Part shown: positions 7,648 to 15,716 of the stretch, one piece after another | Layout: each line of letters begins with the position of its first letter | How positions within the stretch are numbered: the stretch's first letter is position 1 | NCBI GenBank assembly: GCA_012974425.1 | Contig: JAAXQE010000318.1 | Span: 1-32,110, forward strand | Length of the DNA stretch: 32,110 nt | From: Geopsychrobacter sp. | Lineage (GTDB): Bacteria; Desulfobacterota; Desulfuromonadia; Desulfuromonadales; Geopsychrobacteraceae | Direction of reading: 5' to 3' | Notes under the pieces: generated by a model | Database searches by the model: none | The model's input: the letters and a program-made list of their open reading frames with translations, nothing else | Told to the model about the DNA's origin: nothing | Position numbers and translations under genes: made by a program

Positions 7648-8436
7648 ATGCCAAATATCCGTCTGGTTCTCGCCTGTGCCCTGCTGCTTGTCGCCGGCCC
7701 CGCACTGGCGCATTTCGGGGTGATCCTGCCGTCTGATGATATCATCGCGCAAAATGAGAGCAGAACTCTCGAGCTGCAGGTCAAGTTTATTCATCCGGCC
7801 GAGGGCCAATATATGGAGATGGCCAGGCCGCAACGGTTCGAGGTGCACAGGGGGGGGAAGCGCGAAGATCTGCTGCCTGCCCTTGAAGCAGTCACATTTC
7901 AGTCTGCGGGTCAAAAAACGCCAGTCCGATACTGGCGCGCAGCCTATCAGGTGCGACGTCCCGGTGATCACACCTTCTTTGTTGAGCCGACCCCTTACTG
8001 GGAAGCGGCGGAGGATAAATTTATCCTGCATTATACCAAGGTCTGTGTCTCTGCCTTCGGCCTGGCGGGGAGTTGGGATCAGCCGCTGGGCGTTGAAACC
8101 GAAATCGTGCCCCTGAGTCGTCCCTATGGGCTCTGGACCGGAAATCTGTTTTCCGGGCAGGTGCTGCTGAAGGGAAATCCTCTGCCGTTTGCCGAAATTG
8201 AGGTTGAATACCTGAATGAGGCGGCAATCGGAGAGCAGCTCTCTTTTCCTGCAGGCCCCTTTGTGGCGCAGACGCTTAAGGCCGATAACCAGGGGTTTTT
8301 CCATTATGCCATGCCGAAGGCAGGTTGGTGGGGTTTTGCCGCACTCTCGGATGCGGACTGGAAATTGCAAAAAGATGGCGAGGGTAAAGGTGTCGAGCTC
8401 GGCGCGGTCTATTGGGTCAGGGCGACAGATCTCTAA
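7648..8436 (+). CDS. DUF4198 periplasmic component of nickel/cobalt ECF transporter
   Basis: Periplasmic protein of the DUF4198/COG5266 family, which is regularly encoded with NikM/NikQ/NikO-type nickel or cobalt importers (called NikK in some schemes). The ATG at 7648 is used because it begins a clean signal peptide (MPNIRLVLACALLLVAGPALA); an AAAAGGGA lies upstream. The mature chain should begin HFGVILPSDD, placing a His at the new N-terminus. Family landmarks are the beta-rich core, RPGDHTFFVEPTPYWEAAEDKFI, and a C-terminal FHYAMPKAGWWGFAAL segment ahead of a final YWVRATDL. It is first in a six-gene plus-strand unit with a strong promoter. A role in catching metal before transfer to the membrane subunits is family-based inference; direct binding is not proven for this protein. 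Confidence 0.85.
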   Translation: MPNIRLVLACALLLVAGPALAHFGVILPSDDIIAQNESRTLELQVKFIHPAEGQYMEMARPQRFEVHRGGKREDLLPALEAVTFQSAGQKTPVRYWRAAYQVRRPGDHTFFVEPTPYWEAAEDKFILHYTKVCVSAFGLAGSWDQPLGVETEIVPLSRPYGLWTGNLFSGQVLLKGNPLPFAEIEVEYLNEAAIGEQLSFPAGPFVAQTLKADNQGFFHYAMPKAGWWGFAALSDADWKLQKDGEGKGVELGAVYWVRATDL

Positions 8437-8451
8437 ACTTTGGGTTTCCAG

Positions 8452-8778
8452 ATGAAAAAAGCCTTGCTGCTTCTCTTGCTTATGGGTCTGCTTGGCGCCA
8501 CTCCGGCACTGGCTCACAAGGTCAATCTGTTTGCCTACGTGGAGGGCGGTCAGATCTTCATGGAGAGCTATTTCCCCGACGGACGCCCGCTTAAACAGGC
8601 TATCGTTGAAATTTATTCGCCCGAAATGCAATTACTGCAGCAGGGTGTGACCGATGATGAGGGACAGTATACCTGCGCCATCCCGCGGTTTGTCGCTCTG
8701 GAATTACGGGTCAGGGCGAGCATGGGGCATCAAGCCAGCTTTATCCTCAAGCGGACCGAACTGGAGTCGGGGCGATGA
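8452..8778 (+). CDS. Small periplasmic protein of the nickel/cobalt cluster (108 aa)
   Basis: A 108-residue secreted protein. The start MKKALLLLLLMGLLG is chosen over the track's upstream codons because it gives a classic signal peptide ending ALA; the ribosome site is poor, so translation may be coupled to the gene before it (15-base gap). The mature protein should start HKVNLFAYVEGGQIFMESYF, then a short beta-sandwich like carboxypeptidase-regulatory or transthyretin-like modules (KQAIVEIYSPEMQLLQQGVTDDEGQYTC). There is no membrane anchor after the signal peptide. Both this and the upstream protein are predicted to expose an N-terminal His after processing. Comparable small genes accompany DUF4198 proteins in other metal-transport clusters, which is the main support for its role. 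Confidence 0.8.
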   Translation: MKKALLLLLLMGLLGATPALAHKVNLFAYVEGGQIFMESYFPDGRPLKQAIVEIYSPEMQLLQQGVTDDEGQYTCAIPRFVALELRVRASMGHQASFILKRTELESGR

Positions 8779-9053
8779 CTGTTTTCCGCCGGGTTATCTA
8801 TCTTGGGTTGCTGGTTTCCTGTCTTTTTTTTGTCGGCCCGCAACTGATCATGGCCCAGCAAGTGCCGGCGCAGGTTGAACTGTTGCAAGAGAAGAACCAG
8901 CAATTGCATCAACAATTGCGCGATGCGCGCCGCGAGATCGCCCGCTTGAAGGCTGAGGATTCCGCGCCGGGGTGGAAAGATGTCGTGACCGGTCTTGGCG
9001 CGATCTTTGGTCTCTGTGGCGTTGTGATGATGGTGAACGCCCGGCGGCGTTAA
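8775..9053 (+). CDS. Two-helix membrane protein with coiled coil, CbiN/NikN-like position (92 aa)
   Basis: A 92-aa protein whose ATG overlaps the previous stop in an ATGA pattern. It has an N-terminal helix (about 5-25, VIYLGLLVSCLFFVGPQLIMA) that is a signal peptide or anchor, a heptad-like segment (about 31-60, VELLQEKNQQLHQQLRDARREIARLKAE), and a C-terminal helix (70-88, VVTGLGAIFGLCGVVMMV) followed by a basic tail. This topology, two helices around a periplasmic loop, and its place just before the NikM/CbiM gene match the small N/L component of nickel or cobalt ECF transporters. The coiled-coil loop is not typical of CbiN, so sequence homology is not claimed. It also resembles the C-terminal end of some SH3-type envelope proteins. 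Confidence 0.75.
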   Translation: MTVFRRVIYLGLLVSCLFFVGPQLIMAQQVPAQVELLQEKNQQLHQQLRDARREIARLKAEDSAPGWKDVVTGLGAIFGLCGVVMMVNARRR

Positions 9054-9091
9054 ATATCGATGACAATCTTTTTCGGAGCTTCTCTTTTTTT

Positions 9092-9712
9092 ATGCATATC
9101 TCTGATGGTGTTCTCCCAACCGCTGTTGCGCTCGGTAGCTATGCGCTGAGTGCCGGGATAGTAGTCTGGAGTCTGCGCCGCACGCCTACGGATGATCTGC
9201 CTAAGGTGGCAGTCATGACCTCTGCATTTTTTGTCGCATCGCTGATCCATTTACCCTTCGGGCCAACCAGCGTTCATCTGCTGATCCCTGGCCTGGTCGG
9301 GGCGCTCCTCGGCCCTTCAGCCTTTCTGGCTATCGCGCTGGGCCTGGTATTGCAATGCCTGTTGTTTCAGTTTGGCGGGCTGACCGCACTCGGGGCAAAC
9401 CTGTTGCTGATGGGACTACCGGCGCTCTTGGCGGGTCTGGTTTTCTATCACTTCAAGGGACGCGGTAAGAAACAACGCATCCTGGTCGGTGCCCTGTGCG
9501 GCGGCGGGGCGACGCTTTTTTCGGCCCTGTTGCTCGCTCTCCTGCTGGCCAGTGGCGGCGAAGATTTTATGGGGGTCGCCAAGCTGGCCTTGCTCGCCCA
9601 TATCCCGGTGGTCCTGGTCGAAGCCGGGGTCAGTGCCATGGTTGTCTCTTTTCTGCTCAAGGTGAAGCCGGAACTGCTTGATATCCCCTTCGTGCTCAAG
9701 GAGAAACTGTGA
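9092..9712 (+). CDS. Nickel/cobalt ECF transporter substrate-binding membrane subunit (NikM/CbiM)
   Basis: Integral membrane S component that binds Ni2+ or Co2+ and passes it inward. The start is fixed by the family: the protein must begin Met-His (MHISDGVLP), because the N-terminal amine and His2 are metal ligands. The track's ORF start 120 bases upstream is wrong. It is 206 aa, with six or seven membrane helices. His53 (LIHLPFGPTS) and His62 (VHLLIPG) fall in the conserved block, the latter fitting the further ligand known in NikM structures. A GGAG lies about 13 bases before the ATG. It overlaps the next gene by four bases. Nickel versus cobalt cannot be decided; the DUF4198 neighbour makes nickel somewhat more likely. 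Confidence 0.92.
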   Translation: MHISDGVLPTAVALGSYALSAGIVVWSLRRTPTDDLPKVAVMTSAFFVASLIHLPFGPTSVHLLIPGLVGALLGPSAFLAIALGLVLQCLLFQFGGLTALGANLLLMGLPALLAGLVFYHFKGRGKKQRILVGALCGGGATLFSALLLALLLASGGEDFMGVAKLALLAHIPVVLVEAGVSAMVVSFLLKVKPELLDIPFVLKEKL

Positions 9713-10623
9713 GCGGTACGCTCCCGGTCTCTGTTTTATGGTTGTTGCCGTTGCTGCTTTTGCCGCTGGCGGTCTATTCCGGCTTTCGCATGCTGATCGG
9801 TATCGCACGCAAGGAGCAGGGCGCAGAGGAGCGCGACTGGTCGGTCCCGCAGATTGAGTTTGAAGGGGGTGAGATCTCAGCGGTCCATCGCTGGGATGTG
9901 CGCTTTAAGCTGGCCAGTTTTCTACTCCTGGCTTTTTTGATCGTATCCCTGCAGCATCCGCAAACGGCTGGGGCGGCACTGCTGTTGGCCCTGGTCGGCT
10001 ACCGGCTGGCCGCTATCCCCTGGCGGCGTGGCTTGAAGCGCCTGCTCGGCATGGCAGGCTTTTTGTCGATGTTCCTGCTGATGCTGCCGCTGACCGCGGT
10101 GCAACAGAGCAGTGATCTGGTGCTGGTGTTCGGCAGCATCGACTGGCTTAATTTTAATCTGCGCGGCCTGGATCTGGCTATATTGATCATCCTGCGCGCC
10201 GCGACGGTCGCCCTGTTGATGGAACCCCTGTTGGCAACCGCACCATTGCCGGTGACCCTGGCTGGACTCGCGCGGATGGGGGTGCCGCGCCGCCTGACCG
10301 AGCTGCTGCTGATTACCCACCGTTATCTCTATGTCTTCCTCCACGAAGCGCGGCGCATGCAGATCGGCATGGAGGTGCGTGGCTTTCGCAAATCGACCAG
10401 TCTGGCGACCCTGCGTTCAGTCGGTAATTATGTCGGGATGCTCTTTGTGCGCAGCTTTGAACGCACCGAGCGGGTCCATGCGGCCATGCTGGCGCGTGGC
10501 TATCAGGGTCACTGGCCCCAGCCTATCAGCTTCAATGTGCGCTCTGGCGATTATCTTAAGGCGGGCCTGGTGATCGGCATCGGACTGCTGCTGGTCATCT
10601 GTGACCAGTTCTTGGGGGGATAG
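9709..10623 (+). CDS. Nickel/cobalt ECF transporter transmembrane T subunit (NikQ/CbiQ)
   Basis: Energy-coupling T component, an inner-membrane scaffold joining the substrate subunit to the ATPases, 304 aa. It starts with GTG overlapping the NikM stop (GTGA). It has hydrophobic helices through the first two thirds, then two cytoplasmic coupling motifs of the family: GMEVRGFRKS, a variant of the first Ala-Arg-Gly signature, and the canonical MLARGYQG, which insert into the ATPase grooves. The N-terminus carries a longer than usual first region (residues 1-60) with one additional hydrophobic helix (LPVSVLWLLPLLLLPLAVYSGF) before the canonical domain starting at about HRWDVRFKLASF. A gap of six bases separates it from the ATPase gene. 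Confidence 0.92.
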   Translation: MSGTLPVSVLWLLPLLLLPLAVYSGFRMLIGIARKEQGAEERDWSVPQIEFEGGEISAVHRWDVRFKLASFLLLAFLIVSLQHPQTAGAALLLALVGYRLAAIPWRRGLKRLLGMAGFLSMFLLMLPLTAVQQSSDLVLVFGSIDWLNFNLRGLDLAILIILRAATVALLMEPLLATAPLPVTLAGLARMGVPRRLTELLLITHRYLYVFLHEARRMQIGMEVRGFRKSTSLATLRSVGNYVGMLFVRSFERTERVHAAMLARGYQGHWPQPISFNVRSGDYLKAGLVIGIGLLLVICDQFLGG

Positions 10624-10629
10624 ACATAG

Positions 10630-12447
10630 ATGCATCAGCATATGAAAGCAGCCGAGTTTGAGCATGATAACCGCCTGTTGATGCAGGTTGAATCCCTCGC
10701 CTACCGCTATCCGGATGGCACCCAGGCGCTCGCTGGGATTAATCTTCAAGTCAGGGCCGGTGATCGCATCGCCCTGGTCGGACACAACGGTTCAGGTAAA
10801 ACGACTCTGGTCAAACAGCTCTGTGGTCTGCTGCTGCCGGACGCGGGGAGCGTCACCTATAAAGGCGCGCAATTTGTCGGAGCGCATCTGGCGAGTGCCC
10901 GTCTGGAGATTGGCTTGCTTTTTCAGGATCCTGACGATCAGCTGTTTGGTAACAGCCTCTATGAAGACGTGGCCTTCGGCCCGCGTAATCAGGGGCAGTC
11001 TGAGGTCGATGTCGATCTGGCGGTGCGTCAGGCGCTGAAGGCTGTCGGGCTCGAAGCTCTGATGTTCAAGCCACCCCATGCCCTGAGTTACGGGCAAAAG
11101 AAGCGCGCTGCCCTCGCCGGTCTGCTGGCGATGCGCCCCTCCTTATTGATTCTGGATGAACCGACCGCCAACCTCGACTCTGTACAGGAACAGATCTTTC
11201 TCGATCTGCTCAAGAACTATGCGGGAACCCTTATTCTGATCAGCCATGATCTGATCTTCCTCTACGAACTCTGTGAGCGCGCGCTGGTGCTGGATAGCGG
11301 TCGGGTTCACCACGATTATCCGCTGAAAGAACTGGTCGCGCATCGCCCCTCCTTGCGCGAGCACGGTTTGGACTTCTCTTTCCGTTTTGCCGAGAGCCGC
11401 CAGAAAGCGGAGACGGTAGCGGTTGAACGACGTAAATTCGCGCATAAGATTGAGCTTGATGTCTCAGCTGGTAGTCGTTCTTCTGCTCTGGTTGATGTTC
11501 GATCCCTGTCCTATCGCTATCCAGACGGGACCCAGGCGCTGAAGGAGATAGATCTGGCGATAAAGCCGAGCGAGCGGCTCGCCTTGGTCGGAGCGAATGG
11601 GGCCGGTAAGAGTACTCTGCTGATGTGCCTGCTGGGTATTTTCCCTTTTAGCGGAGAGTACCGTTTTGCCGGCAAAAAGATATTACCGGGTAAGGGACGA
11701 GCGGTCTGGCGACAGACCGGGATGGTCTTTCAGGACTGCGCCGATCAGCTGGTCTGCCCGAGCTGTTATGATGAGGTTGCCTTTGCCCCGCGTCAGTTTG
11801 GCGTTGCTGAGGAGCAAGTCAGGGAGCGTGTCGAATTAGCCCTTAAAATGGTCAAGCTCGATGGGTTTGAGGAGCGCGTCCCTCTGCATCTCTCCGGTGG
11901 CGAACGGAAGCGTCTGGCTCTGGCCAGTGTGCTGAGCCTGCAGCCACAGCTCTTAATTCTGGATGAACCGACCGCAGGCCTCGACCCGCAGGGCGAAGAG
12001 CTGCTGCTCGATATCTTAAGTGAAATTGATGCCACTCTGATTCTGGTTAGCCACGATATCTTCTTCGTGCGTGAACTGACCCAGCGCACCCTGGTCATGC
12101 ATGCTGGCGAGATCGCCCTCGATTATTCAACCAAGAGCTTTTTTGCCGATAAAAACCTGACCAGTCTGAATGGTCTCGATTATACCTATCGCGACCGCTG
12201 TGCGCTGCAGATCCGAGAGTTGCAACACCGCCACGAGCATGCCCATCCGCACCGCCACCTTCACGAGCATAGCCATCGACATGGCGATCTGGTTCACCGG
12301 CACCCGCACGAACATCAGCACGAGCATGAGCACAGTTATGTCCACCGTCACGCTGATCAGGGTGCCCATCAGCATCCTATCCAGAATGAATATCATGAGC
12401 ATGACCATCCTGCTCATGAAGAGGACGACCACGACCACGCACACTAA
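10630..12447 (+). CDS. Double-ATPase subunit of nickel/cobalt ECF transporter with His-rich tail (NikO/CbiO)
   Basis: Cytoplasmic ATPase with two complete ABC domains fused in one 605-aa chain; most NikO/CbiO proteins have a single domain and dimerise. Domain 1: Walker A GHNGSGKTT (51-59), signature LSYGQ (152-156, a variant of LSGGQ), Walker B LLILDEP (172-178). Domain 2: GANGAGKST (321-329), signature LSGGE, Walker B LLILDEP (441-447). A linker near 258-285 joins them. Residues 533-605 form a tail with 28 His in 73 residues, mixed with Glu and Asp, ending HDHAH. Such tails bind Ni, Co or Zn in other proteins. A GGGGGA site lies 10 bases before the ATG at 10630. It is last in the transporter operon. 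Confidence 0.93.
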   Translation: MHQHMKAAEFEHDNRLLMQVESLAYRYPDGTQALAGINLQVRAGDRIALVGHNGSGKTTLVKQLCGLLLPDAGSVTYKGAQFVGAHLASARLEIGLLFQDPDDQLFGNSLYEDVAFGPRNQGQSEVDVDLAVRQALKAVGLEALMFKPPHALSYGQKKRAALAGLLAMRPSLLILDEPTANLDSVQEQIFLDLLKNYAGTLILISHDLIFLYELCERALVLDSGRVHHDYPLKELVAHRPSLREHGLDFSFRFAESRQKAETVAVERRKFAHKIELDVSAGSRSSALVDVRSLSYRYPDGTQALKEIDLAIKPSERLALVGANGAGKSTLLMCLLGIFPFSGEYRFAGKKILPGKGRAVWRQTGMVFQDCADQLVCPSCYDEVAFAPRQFGVAEEQVRERVELALKMVKLDGFEERVPLHLSGGERKRLALASVLSLQPQLLILDEPTAGLDPQGEELLLDILSEIDATLILVSHDIFFVRELTQRTLVMHAGEIALDYSTKSFFADKNLTSLNGLDYTYRDRCALQIRELQHRHEHAHPHRHLHEHSHRHGDLVHRHPHEHQHEHEHSYVHRHADQGAHQHPIQNEYHEHDHPAHEEDDHDHAH

Positions 12448-12609
12448 CCCGCCCCCATTCAGAGGTTTGTTCGTGAGCCTCCCATTGCATATCTCCGCAG
12501 CTAGTGTTTGCAGCCCGTAAATTTAATGGCAATGTATGACCTCACTTGAAATCAGGGTTTTAGCCGGATATCCTGTCTGATATGACATTAACGACAGGGA
12601 GGTTGTGCC

Positions 12610-13593
12610 GTGCTGAATATTGCAATTTTAGCGTTCGATAATTGCCTGCTTTCGAGTATCGCCGGTCCGTTGGATCTGTTTACTGTGGCGAATTGGGAAA
12701 TAAAGAAGCGAAATAAGACAGATTTTCAGCCCTTCTGCCGTTGGGAGGTGCTGACGGTCGATGGCGGGCCGGTGGTCTGTTTCAGTCAGGAACCCCTGGT
12801 TCCTCACCGTTCGATCGGCAATTGTCGCCTGCCCGATCTGATTATCCTCCCCTCGGTGCTCGGAAATATCGAATCCCTACGCCAGGAGAAGGAGGCGATC
12901 GCCTGGCTGAAGGCGCAACATGCCCGTGGAGCGATAATCGCGAGCATTTGTGCCGGGGCCTTTCTGGCCGCCGAGGCCGGGATTTTGACTGGGCGTGAAG
13001 CGACGACCCACTGGCAGTTGGCCGATCGTTTTCATCAAAACTACCCCAAGGTCAAATTGCAGGCTGATCGTCTGTTGATCGATGGTGGGGATTATCTCTG
13101 CGCCGGCGGAACCAGTGCCCATCAGGATCTGGCGATCTATCTGTTGGAAAAATTTGGTTCGGCAGAGCTGGCCGATGCCTGTGCGCGGATGATGCTGATC
13201 GACCGTGGCCGCCGTGAACAGGCGCCCTATATCCGTTTTCGGCGCCAGAAGACCCATGGTGATGAAAAGATTGTCGCGGTGCAGCGTCATCTGGAACAGA
13301 ACCTGACCAAACGGACCACTGTGGTTGAGATGGCGCAGTTGGCCGGAATGGTCGAGCGGACTTTTTTACGCCGTTTCAAAAAAGCAACCGGAGACACGCC
13401 GCTTGAATATCTGCAACGCCTGCGCATCGAAGCGGCGAAACGGCTGTTTGAGCGGGGTGAGATCCGCATAGATTTGATTACCAGGGCGGTTGGTTACGCC
13501 GACACCAGTTCGTTCAGACGGCTCTTCAAGCAGATAGTTGGCGTTTCACCGACGGTCTATCGGCGCCGTTTTGTAGAGTTGCAGGGGAGTTAG
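12610..13593 (+). CDS. GlxA-type AraC transcriptional regulator with DJ-1/PfpI-like domain
   Basis: Transcription factor with an N-terminal glutamine-amidotransferase-like (DJ-1/PfpI) domain and a C-terminal AraC DNA-binding domain, 327 aa. The GTG start is set by GGGAGG seven bases upstream and by the natural first strand MLNIAILAFDN. The nucleophile-elbow cysteine is present (ASICAGAFLAAEAG, Cys114), and an AGGTSAHQDLAIYLLEKF segment follows. The two helix-turn-helix motifs lie near 235-325, with the family signature AVGYADTSSFRRLFKQIVGVSPTVYRRRF. These domains are often non-enzymatic sensors, here of unknown signal. It follows the nickel operon after 162 bases and may be separate from it. 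An imperfect CCTGTC/GACAGG inverted repeat lies just before the ribosome site. Confidence 0.92.
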   Translation: MLNIAILAFDNCLLSSIAGPLDLFTVANWEIKKRNKTDFQPFCRWEVLTVDGGPVVCFSQEPLVPHRSIGNCRLPDLIILPSVLGNIESLRQEKEAIAWLKAQHARGAIIASICAGAFLAAEAGILTGREATTHWQLADRFHQNYPKVKLQADRLLIDGGDYLCAGGTSAHQDLAIYLLEKFGSAELADACARMMLIDRGRREQAPYIRFRRQKTHGDEKIVAVQRHLEQNLTKRTTVVEMAQLAGMVERTFLRRFKKATGDTPLEYLQRLRIEAAKRLFERGEIRIDLITRAVGYADTSSFRRLFKQIVGVSPTVYRRRFVELQGS

Positions 13594-13637
13594 CGGCTCA
13601 GGCTCTGAATCGAAAGCCAACTGGTGCAGGGGGCAGG

Positions 13638-14864
13638 CTAGCGGACCTGTTCTGTTTCCGGGGGCTGGTAGCTCTCAACCCGATTTCGACCATTCTTTTT
13701 GGCCCGGTAGAGAGCTTGATCCGCCAGATTGATCGTTTCAGTCAGGTTGCTCTCAGGGCTGATTCCGGCAATCCCCAGGCTGATGTTGACAGTCAGGGAC
13801 TGTTCAGCGATAGCAAAGGGTTTATCCGCGACAGCACTGCGGATCCGTTCGGCCACGATGCGGGCACTGGCGAGGTCGGCATTTGGCAGGATAATCAGGA
13901 ATTCCTCACCGCCGTAACGGCCCAGGATATCGTAGAGGCGCAACCCTGGTTTTATGCGGTCGGGCATTTGGCGCAACACCTCATCTCCGGCCTGGTGGCC
14001 GTAGACGTCATTGACTTGCTTGAAATTATCGATGTCAAGCATGATCAGGCTCAGTTCACCGTTGCCACCATCGGGGCCATGGCGCAGCGCGCGGGACATC
14101 TCCTTCTCGGCGCGCATCATCAGTTCGCCGCGATTAAAGATGCCGGTTAATGCGTCGATCATCGCCAGATTGCGCAAGCGCTCTTCCGCCTCGGAGACCT
14201 GTCTCATGCTGCTGCGTGCTATGCTGAAGGCGATAAGGTAAACGAGCAGTAAAATTGCCGAGAGCAGAAGGAGTGATTGCAGGGTTCCGTCACCGATCTC
14301 TTTGCGAAACTGGGTGACATCCATGTAGAGCTCAAAAACCCCGAGAATCTCTCCATCGAGCAGAATCGGCGTATAGGTTTCGACCACATCGACATCGAAG
14401 GCGGTCTCATTTTTGAGGTCGCGCATCGCTTCCTTGACCTCAAGCTGGGAATTGCTGGCTCCGTCGAGGGCTTCAAGCAAGCGTTTGTTTTGTGGGTTAA
14501 CCTCACCGATGATGGTGTTGTCGGTACTGTAGATGAGGGTGGTATCGGGTGAGAAAATCTTGATCTTGACAATATCGAAGGGGTGCAGCGAGTCGCTTAA
14601 GCTTTGATTCAGCCAGCTTATATAGGCAGGCTTGATCTGAAGTTGTGGCCTCTGGGCCTCATTCGGCGTAAACAGGGCGTCGCGTTGCTGTTCGGCCAGC
14701 AGGCGGCCAATCAGGATGGACTGTTTTTCTGCCATTCTGATAACCTGGCGAGAATAGATGCGGTGCATGCCAAAGCCGGCCAATGCGATAATCGCTATTC
14801 CGGACAGAAAGGCCAGGATGATCAGCAGCCGGACCAGGCTGGCAATGTTTTTATCTGCCTTCAT
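13638..14864 (-). CDS. Membrane-bound diguanylate cyclase (GGDEF)
   Basis: Makes c-di-GMP from GTP at the inner membrane. The start is the ATG giving MKADKNIASLV (408 aa), with GGAG eight bases before; the track's longer version adds 15 residues. It has a first helix (about 9-32), an extracytoplasmic sensor (33-194, no family recognised, possibly a single Cache-like fold), a second helix (about 195-216), then a signalling linker and a GGDEF domain (235-400). The active-site loop is GGEEF (318-322), with an RxxD inhibitory site (RLYD, 309-312) at the expected spacing, so it should be an active, product-inhibited cyclase. It has no EAL domain. It converges with the AraC-type gene, with 44 bases between and no obvious terminator. 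Confidence 0.93.
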   Translation of the reverse strand: MKADKNIASLVRLLIILAFLSGIAIIALAGFGMHRIYSRQVIRMAEKQSILIGRLLAEQQRDALFTPNEAQRPQLQIKPAYISWLNQSLSDSLHPFDIVKIKIFSPDTTLIYSTDNTIIGEVNPQNKRLLEALDGASNSQLEVKEAMRDLKNETAFDVDVVETYTPILLDGEILGVFELYMDVTQFRKEIGDGTLQSLLLLSAILLLVYLIAFSIARSSMRQVSEAEERLRNLAMIDALTGIFNRGELMMRAEKEMSRALRHGPDGGNGELSLIMLDIDNFKQVNDVYGHQAGDEVLRQMPDRIKPGLRLYDILGRYGGEEFLIILPNADLASARIVAERIRSAVADKPFAIAEQSLTVNISLGIAGISPESNLTETINLADQALYRAKKNGRNRVESYQPPETEQVR

Positions 14865-14952
14865 TGCGGACGCTCCGGTTAAGCCCTCCAGCAAAATAAG
14901 AAGTATCAAATGTAGCAGTTTTTTTAAGTATGTACCATAAATATATTCTTTT

Positions 14953-14992
14953 AAAAAAGCGGGCTGAAGGGAACCCTTCAGCCCGCTTTTTT
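14953..14992 (-). terminator. Rho-independent terminator after the rubrerythrin gene
   Basis: A long stem (GCGGGCTGAAGGG / CCCTTCAGCCCGC) with an AA loop is flanked by A and T runs, so it can stop transcription in either direction. It ends the rubrerythrin transcript before the diguanylate cyclase gene. Confidence 0.92.
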
Positions 14993-15010
14993 AAAAGGCG
15001 CAGTGCTGGC

Positions 15011-15559
15011 TTAAGCGAAGAAGCGCTTCAGTAGTCCAGCAAAGGCAGAGCCGTGTCGGGCCTCGTCCTTACACATTTCGTGAACCGTGTCGTGGATGGC
15101 ATCCAGGTTGAGCTCTTTGGCGCGGGTGGCCAGTTTCTTCTTGCCTACGCAGGCACCATGCTCAGCATCGACGCGGGCTTGCAGGTTGGTCTTGGTGTCG
15201 GCAACGAGGCACTCGCCAAGCAGTTCGGCAAATTTCGCTGCGTGCTCGGCCTCTTCGAAGGCGATCCGCTTGTAGGCTTCAGCAACTTCCGGATAGCCTT
15301 CACGATCGGCTTGACGACTCATGGCCAGGTACATCCCGACCTCGGTGCACTCACCGGTAAAGTTGGCGCGCAGGCCCTCGAGGATTTCCGAATCTACCCC
15401 TGCGGCAACACCGATGCGGTGCTCATCGGCCCAAGCGAGTGAGGCATCAGGGTCCACCGCGGAAAATTTATTGGCCGGTGCTTTACACTGTGGGCAGCAC
15501 TCTGGGGCTGAATCAGCTTCATGAATATAACCGCAAATAGTGCAGACAAATCTTTTCAT
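15011..15559 (-). CDS. Rubrerythrin with N-terminal rubredoxin domain (reverse rubrerythrin)
   Basis: Cytoplasmic non-haem di-iron protein that reduces hydrogen peroxide, an oxidative-stress defence of anaerobes. At 182 aa, the rubredoxin iron site comes first (Cys6, Cys9, Cys22, Cys25 in CTICGY and CPQCKAP), followed by the four-helix di-iron domain with ligand motifs [22 protein letters not shown] and [10 protein letters not shown]. The classic rubrerythrin has the reverse domain order, so this belongs to the rubredoxin-first group known in clostridia and Geobacter-like bacteria. AAGGAGA lies before the ATG. A full-consensus sigma70 promoter drives it, and a strong terminator closes it, so it is a single-gene unit expected to be highly expressed. 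Confidence 0.94.
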   Translation of the reverse strand: MKRFVCTICGYIHEADSAPECCPQCKAPANKFSAVDPDASLAWADEHRIGVAAGVDSEILEGLRANFTGECTEVGMYLAMSRQADREGYPEVAEAYKRIAFEEAEHAAKFAELLGECLVADTKTNLQARVDAEHGACVGKKKLATRAKELNLDAIHDTVHEMCKDEARHGSAFAGLLKRFFA

Positions 15560-15618
15560 GGTAGGTTTTCTCCTTGGGTGAGGGTATATTGAGCGTATAC
15601 ATTACTAAATTGGTCGTG

Positions 15619-15646
15619 ATTATACCTGAAATCAGTCAGCTGTCAA
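15619..15646 (-). promoter_or_regulatory. Consensus sigma70 promoter of the rubrerythrin gene
   Basis: On the minus strand, TTGACA (15641-15646) and TATAAT (15619-15624) are separated by 16 bases. Both hexamers match consensus exactly. The -10 box lies about 60 bases before the start codon. Confidence 0.8.
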
Positions 15647-15666
15647 CTGCACTTTTCATCTATAAT
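15640..15666 (+). promoter_or_regulatory. Candidate divergent promoter for the tandem permeases
   Basis: TATAAT (15661-15666) is an exact -10 box about 50 bases before the permease start. The best -35, CTGTCA (15640-15645), is weak with only 15 bases of spacing and overlaps the -35 of the divergent rubrerythrin promoter. Confidence 0.4.
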
Positions 15667-15716
15667 TGCCGGCGGTGTTGCCAGTCTCTTTTTTGATTGT
15701 TGAATTGAAGGATTCT

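Noticed and set aside
7555-8631. Long 358-aa minus-strand ORF opposite the DUF4198 gene
   Set aside because: It is a shadow of two genes that have signal peptides, a promoter and family signatures on the plus strand; its translation has no domain and an odd composition.
12226-12447. Nucleotide repeat in the His-rich coding region as a DNA repeat or CRISPR-like array
   Set aside because: The repetition is CAY codons of His mixed with GAG and CGC. It has no regular unit or spacer and is explained by the protein.
12572-12598. CCTGTC/GACAGG inverted repeat as an operator for the AraC-type gene
   Set aside because: The arms are six bases with a 15-base spacer, and one arm runs into the ribosome site. 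It is compatible with chance.
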